DNA from: CALLVY01 sp937899855
GTDB lineage: Bacteria > Bacteroidota > Bacteroidia > Chitinophagales > Saprospiraceae
Assembly: GCA_039820405.1 (NCBI GenBank)
Contig: JBCBQC010000147.1
Location: 1 to 11,123 of the forward strand
Direction of reading: 5' to 3'
Length of the DNA: 11,123 nt
Made by a program: the position numbers and the translations under genes. The first letter of the stretch is position 1, and each line of letters opens with the position of its first letter. The notes beneath the pieces are model-generated. The model searched no databases. It was not told the DNA's origin and worked only from the letters and a program-made list of their open reading frames with translations. Positions 1-5,392 of the stretch are shown here, in pieces.

Positions 1-2
1 AT

Positions 3-80
3 CAGATGATCGACGGCCGCATGTCGAAAATGGTTAAGGGTGGAATCGTCGTAGATCCCCCACCGTTTATCTCCGAGTAA
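3..80 (+). CDS. possible 3' end of a plus-strand gene, partial, unknown product
   Basis: The third forward frame is open from the window edge for 25 codons and closes with TAA at 78-80. The tail has balanced composition, with basic residues followed by hydrophobic ones (MSKMVKGGIVVDPP), and the GC content drops sharply straight after the stop. That is how the end of a real gene often looks. I do not recognise the family from so short a tail, and 25 open codons can occur by chance. If real, it converges on the minus-strand subtilase gene across AT-rich intergenic DNA. Confidence 0.35.
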   Translation, partial: QMIDGRMSKMVKGGIVVDPPPFISE

Positions 81-417
81 TTTGATTGTTGTTCAGTTTT
101 GTTGCGATTTGTTGCAGAGCACTTTTTGCGTTTTTCATGATCCTAGTTTTTTGTTTTTTGAATTAATTCGGTTCCTTACAATTGTAATCTATTTTGTTGT
201 TCATTTCCGATTACAATACAATGATAAGGTGAAATAGGACCCGCTCCACCATCAAAATCGCGATGTTTGAACGCAGCATTTTTCGGCGCTTTTTAAATAG
301 CAAAAAATACAAATCTCTCAAAATCAACACTTTAACACAAATAAAAAATTTTCCGCATACAATTTTTGGCCCCTTTCTTGTACTGATAAGGCCTTCCTTT
401 TTGGGGGGAAAAGCGAA
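81..417. other. AT-rich intergenic region with small repeats, no gene seen
   Basis: This stretch is markedly richer in A and T than the genes around it. It holds the direct repeat TTTGTTGC at 98-105 and 108-115, the palindrome TTACAATTGTAA at 176-187, and the inverted pair ATTGTAATC (181-189) and GATTACAAT (209-217). A 65-codon plus-strand reading frame starting at 263 runs through the terminator hairpin at 418-445 and shows no domain, so I do not call it a gene. The inverted pair could be an operator or weak stem, but no promoter or target gene is evident. Confidence 0.5.
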
Positions 418-445
418 CCGGACCCCGAAATTTTTCGGAGTCCGG
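418..445 (-). terminator. hairpin terminator of the subtilase gene
   Basis: This is a near-perfect inverted repeat. Outer arms CCGGAC (418-423) and GTCCGG (440-445) enclose, after a single C/A mismatch, inner arms CCGAAA (425-430) and TTTCGG (433-438) with a two-base loop. It begins about 50 nt beyond the subtilase TAG. On the minus strand it is followed by a pyrimidine-rich stretch (TTCGCTTTTCCCCCC), not a pure T run. This is the strongest terminator-like structure in the window. Confidence 0.75.
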
Positions 446-495
446 CGGCTTGATTGCTAAAGAAATTTCCAGTCTGTTCAGCGTATTGCGGCGTG

Positions 496-2061
496 CTAGA
501 AGCTGGTGGCAAGCTCTACATTGATCTTACCCCATCCAAAATCACTATCCCGGCTGGGGTACTCCGAGGAGGCCTGCTTGAGTTTGTTGATTACTGACGA
601 ACGGCTCTGTCCCGCATTTTTAGCCCAAACGACCGCAGCGATACCGGCCATCGTCGCCGTGGCGCAGGAGGAGCCCCCCGTATAGGATGGCCAGTTGATG
701 GGCGACGCATCCTGATTCGATAGCGTCAACGAATTCCGATCGCTGTCGCTATCCCGCTGCATCACCACCGCAAAGTCGACGGCACTTCCGTAATGGCAAT
801 TGTTGCATTCTTTGAGGCCACTCCGGTCGGTGACCCCCGTTACCGCCACCGTTTGCGACAAGTTGGCGGGAAAGATCACTCCCACCCAATTGGTAAACCA
901 GGTCGAAGTACCCGCCGCCGCAAAAATCAGTTTGCCCTGTCCGTAAGCGTAGTAAACGGCATCCGCTACCTGCCCGTTGAAGAACACATCGCCGATCGAC
1001 ATGCTGATGATGTCCACATCGCCACGGGCTCCCAGATCGTAAAGCGCATCGCTCACGCCCTGGCGCTCGTTAGAGGAATTGATGATGACATCTCCCGTTC
1101 CCCGGTAGGAAATCAAGTTGGCCCGGTAAGCCACTCCCATTGTGCTGAGGGTATTGGTACCGAGCGGCGCCGCAATCAGTCCCGCCATCCGCGTTCCGTG
1201 CCCGCACTGATCGTTGGGGCCCGCATTGGTACAATTGCGCCACCACCACCAGCCACTGCAGGTGACGTAGGTACTGTATTTCTCGATGGTCCGCCCCGTC
1301 GAGCTACCGGTCGCGAATTTGGACCCCAGATTATCCTGACCACCGGATACGCCGGTATCGATCAAACCCACCGTAATGCCCGCTCCCTGGCTGGTATTCC
1401 AGGCTTGTTTGACCCGGAGGTTGTCGTAGTTCCAGGGGGCAATCCCGTTGGGGCTAAAATTGGTAAAATCGCCATTGGGGAGGGAATTCAGCGGGTCGTT
1501 GTTACAGCCACTTCCCGAACGTTCGACGGCGGCGGCCCAGCTTTGCCCGTAGCCCAGGGGCTCGACGTAGCGCACCTCGGGCAGCTCGCGGAGGGCTTCC
1601 AGAATCGCAAAATTTCCCGTCTTGATCTGGAGGTAGGGCAAACGGTCACTGATGTAGACATCCAGCTCGTCGACCGATCCCTGCCGGTTCTCGGTGGCAT
1701 TCTGAATGGCGACAATGCGTTCCATAACTTTGCGGCGGGCGGCGACCCATTCCGGGTCCTGTAGATCGATGAGGTGCATTTTTTCGGTAATATCACCAGC
1801 GGAAGCGGGCTGGTAACCAATCGATAGTAAGGAGTCACTGTTGACCAGTGCGCTCCAGGCCACTTCGGTGGTCACCATACTCCACCTAAATTCCTGATTG
1901 GCGCGTAATTTTTCCAGTACGACCGCGTCGATCTCTTGCACACTGAGCGGATCGCTCGGGGCAGGAGCACCTTTTTCGCCCGGTAGCGGCTCCATTGAAT
2001 CTTTGGTACAGGCCACAAAAAATAGTAAGAGGCCAAGGAGTAAAAAGTGATTACTGTGCAT
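496..2061 (-). CDS. S8 subtilisin-like serine peptidase, lipoprotein
   Basis: This is a 521-aa secreted subtilase. Residues 1-18 form a lipoprotein signal (hydrophobic stretch, then FVAC with Cys18), so the enzyme is probably anchored to the cell envelope. Residues about 130-170, ending VRYVEP, resemble the end of an I9-type inhibitory propeptide. The catalytic triad is visible: Asp235 (VGLIDTG), His288 (CGHGT) and Ser465 (GGSSCATATMAG, in place of the usual GTSMA). The oxyanion position normally filled by Asn in AAGN is Thr385 (AAAGT). Cys186, 268, 277, 286, 419, 422 and 466 would suit disulfides in a secreted protein. A run of four Trp (271-274) lies between Cys268 and Cys277. There is no T9SS tail; the protein ends shortly after the subtilase fold (FGWGKINV). 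The ATG start places the signal peptide at residue 1. The gene lies alone, with a long leader and its own terminator. The substrate is unknown. Confidence 0.92.
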   Translation of the reverse strand: MHSNHFLLLGLLLFFVACTKDSMEPLPGEKGAPAPSDPLSVQEIDAVVLEKLRANQEFRWSMVTTEVAWSALVNSDSLLSIGYQPASAGDITEKMHLIDLQDPEWVAARRKVMERIVAIQNATENRQGSVDELDVYISDRLPYLQIKTGNFAILEALRELPEVRYVEPLGYGQSWAAAVERSGSGCNNDPLNSLPNGDFTNFSPNGIAPWNYDNLRVKQAWNTSQGAGITVGLIDTGVSGGQDNLGSKFATGSSTGRTIEKYSTYVTCSGWWWWRNCTNAGPNDQCGHGTRMAGLIAAPLGTNTLSTMGVAYRANLISYRGTGDVIINSSNERQGVSDALYDLGARGDVDIISMSIGDVFFNGQVADAVYYAYGQGKLIFAAAGTSTWFTNWVGVIFPANLSQTVAVTGVTDRSGLKECNNCHYGSAVDFAVVMQRDSDSDRNSLTLSNQDASPINWPSYTGGSSCATATMAGIAAVVWAKNAGQSRSSVINKLKQASSEYPSRDSDFGWGKINVELATSF

Positions 2062-2104
2062 CGTTATTGTTTTGAAGATTTACGGAATAAGACGTGCAAT
2101 GGGG

Positions 2105-2124
2105 TATCAGTCGTGGGACTGATA
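2105..2124 (-). promoter_or_regulatory. perfect hairpin in the subtilase leader
   Basis: TATCAGTC (2105-2112) and GACTGATA (2117-2124) form an 8-bp perfect stem with a 4-nt loop. It lies about 43 nt upstream of the subtilase ATG. No T run follows in either direction, so an RNA leader element or a protein-binding palindrome is more likely than a terminator. Confidence 0.45.
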
Positions 2125-2153
2125 GTGTTTTGACAATGCTGAGTATCGGGGAA

Positions 2154-2188
2154 GTGTTGCGTAAGATCAGTTGGCGAAGTCGCAACAC
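2154..2188 (-). promoter_or_regulatory. second stem-loop in the subtilase leader
   Basis: GTGTTGCG (2154-2161) and CGCAACAC (2181-2188) are perfect 8-bp inverted arms separated by 19 nt. With the hairpin at 2105-2124 it would give the subtilase mRNA a structured leader if transcription starts near 2230. It could instead belong to the 3' end of the ligase transcript, but no T run follows. Confidence 0.4.
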
Positions 2189-2236
2189 CACATTCGTGCC
2201 CTAGCAAGTTATAAATTCTTTTGCGAGGACCCAAGA

Positions 2237-2244
2237 CAAATTTA
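2237..2244 (-). promoter_or_regulatory. Bacteroidota -7-like box (TAAATTTG) for the subtilase
   Basis: The minus strand reads TAAATTTG, an exact match to the Bacteroidota -7 consensus TAnnTTTG, directly after a tract of nine A. TTG-containing sequences lie 14 and 24 nt upstream rather than at the usual 19-21, so the -33 part is imperfect. If used, it would give a leader of about 170 nt containing the two stem-loops. Confidence 0.35.
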
Positions 2245-2320
2245 TTTTTTTTTAACATCAAAATCACCCAATGATACTTGGGTATCCGATCGTGATACTC
2301 AAACGGGATAGAGGGGGGAA

Positions 2321-3883
2321 TTAGGAGCCTACCAAGCCCCGTAGGAGCTCGCGGATTTGGGGAACATCGGTGGTGCTGGCCGCTTTCTCCCAACGCAGTA
2401 TCCGGGGCTCAATCAATTCCAGACCGGATTTGCGTCGGCGGGAGGGCTGCAAATCGCGGTAGGCCAGGCGAAAGACCAGTTGGGCCTTTACGGACACTAC
2501 GGGCCCGAAGCGCTCGATCGTATGGTCGCTGACGAAGGCCAGCAAGGCATCGTATTCCGAGGCTTCGGGTTCGTAGTTACATTTACAAATCGTGATGAGC
2601 GTCTCCCCCTTCCAGACGCCAAAACTGAGCTGTTTGAAGCGAGCGGGATTGCGCTCGTCACGGGTGAGGTACAGTAGGGTTGCCAGTAATTCTCGATCGG
2701 GAAGGGGCCAATAATACTGCATTTCCCCGTAGGCAGCCCCCCGAGAGCGCAGTACCAGGCCCCGGGCGGAAGCCGCGGAAGCTTCCCGATGTAGCCGCTG
2801 GATTTCTGCCGTCGAGGAAGCCGGCAGGGCCTCCGCCAGTACGATTCCATCGGGCAGGGTGGGATGGGCAAATAGGGTTTGGAGAGTCGCCCAGCGCTCG
2901 CTTAGTGGACGGGAGCGCCAGTCCTCCCCCCGGTATTCCAGCAAATCGGTGAGCAGCAGTAGCACCGGACAAGCCTCGCGGTTTTTTTTGCGGGGTTTCT
3001 TTGCCAAACGCTCCGCCAGACGCTGGGGCGGCAAGAAATGACCAGCTCGAAAGGGCAGTAATTCCGCCTGCAGCACGACCGATTCGGGCAGGTGATCCGC
3101 CAGGGTCAAGAGTTCGGGAAAATGAGGATTCCACCAAGCCCCGCTGGCCGACCAGAGGTTCAAGTTACCCGCCCGCCACTGCAACTCAACCTGGTGTTCC
3201 CCTCGCCACCAATCCACCCGCCAAGCGGACGGCACCTCCGGTGGCCCCGCGGAAGTCCAGCGTTGGGGAAGGATCAGGCCCAGGGGCCGTTGCCACTGAT
3301 CCGCCGCCCGCCGCTCCAGGAGGAGCGTTTGCCAATCCGTTTCCGCCGGGCTCCAATCCCCCAGCAATCGGTACCAAAGGGTATAAGCGGGCCGGCCGGT
3401 GTGGGCGGCCAGCGCCCGAACGAGCGTAGTGACCGACAGTTTGGAGCGATAAGTCCCCAACAACAATCGGTTGAACCAATACCGCTCTTGGGCATCCATT
3501 TCTTGCCAAGCTTCAAGAACCCTCGCCGAGCGATCGGGGTCCTTGAGCTGGAGCGCCAGTAGCAAATCCAACCACTCGTGGAGGGTACAGGTGTAGGTGG
3601 GGCTGGCTCCCACCACGAGTAGGGCCGCCGTCTCGGCGACATCACTAGCTACCTCGCGGGATTCCGCCAGCAGCCAATCCGGGTATCCGGTCCACTCCGC
3701 CACCCATTCCATCACCTCCTGAGCGCTAGCCCGGCGTGGGGGGCGGTGATCCAGTAGGAGCCAGAGGCTCCACATGCGATCCAGGGAATCCGCGTGCTGC
3801 CAGTAGCGCAGCAGGGCCTCGTGACGGTCGCGGTCGTCGAGCGCCCGCTCCAAATCGTAGCACAAATCGGCAAAATCTCTCAT
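2321..3883 (-). CDS. ATP-dependent DNA ligase family protein with degenerate catalytic motifs (probable pseudoenzyme)
   Basis: This 520-aa protein is collinear with the bacterial ATP-dependent DNA ligases encoded beside the ligase-associated exonuclease. Residues 1-180 look like the helical DNA-binding domain, 200-410 the adenylation domain and 415-520 the OB-fold domain, which is well kept (FGVWKGE at 421-427, DHTIERFGPV at 453-462, RRRKSG at 482-487, EPRILRW at 492-498). The catalytic motifs are not kept. Motif I, normally [E][WY]KxDGxR, reads AWRVDWWR at 220-227, so the AMP-accepting Lys is Arg222 and Gly is Trp225. Motif III DGE reads QAE (272-274). Motif IV EGLxLK reads RGLVLR (374-379). 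The motif V KxK aligns with YWP (391-393). Motif IIIa is mostly present (TDLLEYRGED). Family membership is secure by sequence and context; loss of ligase activity is inferred. The frame has no internal stop and the start overlaps the exonuclease stop (ATGA), so the gene looks maintained. It may bind nicks or DNA ends, or serve as a partner of the exonuclease. Confidence 0.88.
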   Translation of the reverse strand: MRDFADLCYDLERALDDRDRHEALLRYWQHADSLDRMWSLWLLLDHRPPRRASAQEVMEWVAEWTGYPDWLLAESREVASDVAETAALLVVGASPTYTCTLHEWLDLLLALQLKDPDRSARVLEAWQEMDAQERYWFNRLLLGTYRSKLSVTTLVRALAAHTGRPAYTLWYRLLGDWSPAETDWQTLLLERRAADQWQRPLGLILPQRWTSAGPPEVPSAWRVDWWRGEHQVELQWRAGNLNLWSASGAWWNPHFPELLTLADHLPESVVLQAELLPFRAGHFLPPQRLAERLAKKPRKKNREACPVLLLLTDLLEYRGEDWRSRPLSERWATLQTLFAHPTLPDGIVLAEALPASSTAEIQRLHREASAASARGLVLRSRGAAYGEMQYYWPLPDRELLATLLYLTRDERNPARFKQLSFGVWKGETLITICKCNYEPEASEYDALLAFVSDHTIERFGPVVSVKAQLVFRLAYRDLQPSRRRKSGLELIEPRILRWEKAASTTDVPQIRELLRGLVGS

Positions 3884-4845
3884 GCGACGCTACTTACTTG
3901 GTGACCCCGCCCTTCCAACCAGCGGTGAAAGACCTCGGTAAAGCCGTGGGTAACGTAGATGTGCTCCGCCCCGGTGAGCTGTACCGCTCGGTTGAGCCCG
4001 GCCCAATCGGCGTGATCGGACAGTACGAAATGGCGGTCGGCCTTCGGTGCAAATTTGGGTTGTCGGGTCAAACTCCAGCCCGAGCAGGCGCCGGTGGTGA
4101 AGGGCTCAATCCGGTCCAACCATTCGCCCCGTAGTGCTCCGGGCGGCGCGATGATCATCGCGCCGTGGAAATCCTCCCGCTGCAACTGGGGTTCCAGCGG
4201 ACGGGAAGGAGGCAGCTCAAAACCTTGTTGTCGAACGATCTCGTTGACCGCCTCGATGCTGGGATGGCAAAAGATCGGACCGATGTCCGCTACCAGGTGC
4301 TTGAGTATGCGTTGGGACTTGCCCAAAGAATAGCCCATCAGGATACTGACTTTTCCCATTTCCTGGTTCCGTCGCCACCAGTCGTTGATCGCGGCGTAGA
4401 CTTCGGTTTGGGGAGGCCAGTGGTAGAGGGGTAGGGCAAAGGTGGTTTCGGTCACAAAGTGCTGACAGGCCAGGGGTTCGAAGGGGGTGCTGAGTCCGTC
4501 GTCGTCCAGTTTGTAATCACCCGTGATGACGGCGACCTCTCCCCGGTATTCCAACCTCACCTGTGCCGATCCGAGGATGTGGCCGGCGGGATGGAAGGAG
4601 AGTTTGACGCCGTTTAGGTCGATGGTTTGGCCGTAGGTGAGGCTTTGGGTGCGCACTTTGGGGCCGAGTCGGTGGCGCAGGGTGGGTTCGGCCAGGTCGG
4701 TACAGAGGTAGGCGTCCATGCCGCGGCGGGCGTGGTCGGAGTGGCCGTGGGTGATGACGGCCCGGGACACCTTGCGCGTCGGGTCGATGTAGACATCGGC
4801 GGGGGGGCAGTAAATGCCCACCGGGCGAAACTCGAGTAGTGCCAT
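3880..4845 (-). CDS. ligase-associated DNA exonuclease, metallo-beta-lactamase fold
   Basis: This 321-aa protein belongs to the MBL/beta-CASP-like family related to mRNA 3'-end processing factors, annotated as ligase-associated DNA exonuclease. The metal-site motifs are all present, numbered from the ATG: THGHSDHA (32-39), PAGHILGSAQ (86-95), TGDYK (108-112), SDHADW (276-281) and THG (299-301). Family signatures near ETTFALPLYHW and YSLGKSQRIL are also present. A TTG at 4872 would add nine residues, but the ATG at 4845 puts the conserved start (LLEFRPVGIYCPPADVYID) at the usual position and is preferred. The stop overlaps the ATG of the ligase-like gene by 4 nt (ATGA), which implies translational coupling. 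In other bacteria the partner is an active ligase, often with an Lhr-type helicase and a PdeM-like phosphoesterase. Neither of those is in this window. The role is inferred to be DNA end processing in repair. Confidence 0.9.
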   Translation of the reverse strand: MALLEFRPVGIYCPPADVYIDPTRKVSRAVITHGHSDHARRGMDAYLCTDLAEPTLRHRLGPKVRTQSLTYGQTIDLNGVKLSFHPAGHILGSAQVRLEYRGEVAVITGDYKLDDDGLSTPFEPLACQHFVTETTFALPLYHWPPQTEVYAAINDWWRRNQEMGKVSILMGYSLGKSQRILKHLVADIGPIFCHPSIEAVNEIVRQQGFELPPSRPLEPQLQREDFHGAMIIAPPGALRGEWLDRIEPFTTGACSGWSLTRQPKFAPKADRHFVLSDHADWAGLNRAVQLTGAEHIYVTHGFTEVFHRWLEGRGHQVSSVA

Positions 4846-4901
4846 GCTGAAAAAGTGGTATAATCTGGACAATTGAAAACCTGACCTATCGACAAAAGTC
4901 G

Positions 4902-4953
4902 TTTTGGCGACTTACCGTCGGTGGAATATATTGAATATAACGCACGCAACCAA
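4902..4953. promoter_or_regulatory. possible overlapping divergent promoters
   Basis: On the plus strand, TTTG (4903-4906), a 20-nt spacer and TATATTG (4927-4933) resemble the Bacteroidota TTTG-N19-21-TAnnTTTG pattern and would start transcription about 12 nt before the ATG at 4953. On the minus strand, TTG (4951-4953), 20 nt and TATATTCC (4923-4930) face the exonuclease. The two -7 boxes overlap because the sequence around 4925-4938 is nearly self-complementary. Both are imperfect matches. Confidence 0.3.
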
Positions 4954-5183
4954 TGAAAATACTTCCATTTCTAATCGTAATAGTCATCTTTACAATGAGC
5001 ACCACTTTTTTACCCAACAGCGGCGGTCTTTCCGTAGGCGATGCCTACCCACCGCGCCTTCTTCCTCCCCCCGCGCCCCCCTTCAGCGGGGCCCGAAGCC
5101 AACCTATCCCCCATCGGGTCAAGTACCCCCGACCCCGACGGCTACACCGCCTACCCGTCGCCGACAGGCCTACTCATTGGTGA
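4953..5183 (+). CDS. doubtful small secreted Pro/Arg-rich peptide
   Basis: This 76-codon frame begins with a convincing hydrophobic N-terminus, MKILPFLIVIVIFTMSTTF. It continues into a proline- and arginine-rich tail (for example HRVKYPRPRRLHRLPV) and stops with TGA at 5181-5183. It is divergent from the exonuclease, and a promoter-like pair lies at a suitable distance upstream. Against it, I recognise no family, and the tail is encoded by a C-rich, hairpin-rich tract where such composition arises by chance. A second forward frame from 5041 to 5301 reads as plausible protein (GPEANLSPIGSSTPDPDG), so the original gene may have been longer and frameshifted. A real small gene, a relic and chance are all possible. 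Confidence 0.3.
   Translation: MKILPFLIVIVIFTMSTTFLPNSGGLSVGDAYPPRLLPPPAPPFSGARSQPIPHRVKYPRPRRLHRLPVADRPTHW
5034..5160. repeat. C-rich, hairpin-rich intergenic tract
   Basis: This tract contains the 6-bp perfect hairpin GTAGGC-GAT-GCCTAC (5034-5048). C runs of 6, 6, 5, 5 and 4 lie at 5067-5072, 5076-5081, 5108-5112, 5126-5130 and 5133-5136. A CGACGG/CCGTCG stem spans 5136-5160. GCCTAC recurs at 5043, 5149 and 5168, the last as GGCCTAC. The minus strand is correspondingly G-rich and could fold into a G-quadruplex. It resembles a dispersed intergenic repeat, but one copy cannot show that. Confidence 0.35.
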
Positions 5184-5335
5184 AATTTCCTTTTCCCTGA
5201 TTTCCCTTTTGTCTCCAAAGCTAAACCAGAGGAACGATCGAATCAAACCCGGGCAATACCCAAGATCCAGCACTGAGCCTGGTGGACTGGTATGCTGCTG
5301 ACACAAAATATATAAAGCCTTCCCATTGTTCCCAT
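5184..5335. other. intergenic, nothing recognised
   Basis: I see no supported gene, RNA or repeat between the doubtful small peptide frame and the inverted repeat at the end of the FG-GAP gene. There is an AT-rich stretch around 5304-5315 (ACACAAAATATATAAAG) but no convincing promoter for a gene in reach. Confidence 0.4.
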
Positions 5336-5392
5336 TAAGGGCTTCTCTTCGCCACTGTTGATCCAACAACTCCCGTGGAGCAGAAGCCCTTA
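5336..5392 (-). terminator. 11-bp inverted repeat overlapping the FG-GAP gene stop codon
   Basis: TAAGGGCTTCT (5336-5346) and AGAAGCCCTTA (5382-5392) are perfect 11-bp inverted arms with a 35-nt loop that itself contains GTTG-ATC-CAAC. On the minus strand the 5' arm begins at the TAA stop codon. No T run follows, so it may be an RNA-stabilising 3' stem or a factor-dependent stop rather than a classic intrinsic terminator. Confidence 0.5.

Noticed and set aside
263..460. 65-codon plus-strand frame in the AT-rich region
   Set aside because: It passes through the terminator hairpin at 418-445 and has no domain, no promoter-like box and no signal peptide.
793..1764. 323-codon plus-strand open frame opposite the subtilase gene
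   Set aside because: It lies wholly inside a gene with a signal peptide and catalytic triad on the other strand, shows no domain, and is the type of long antisense frame that GC-rich codon bias creates.
2064..2393. 109-codon minus-strand frame between the ligase-like and subtilase genes
   Set aside because: It overlaps the ligase-like end out of frame and crosses the leader stem-loops. The composition is not protein-like.
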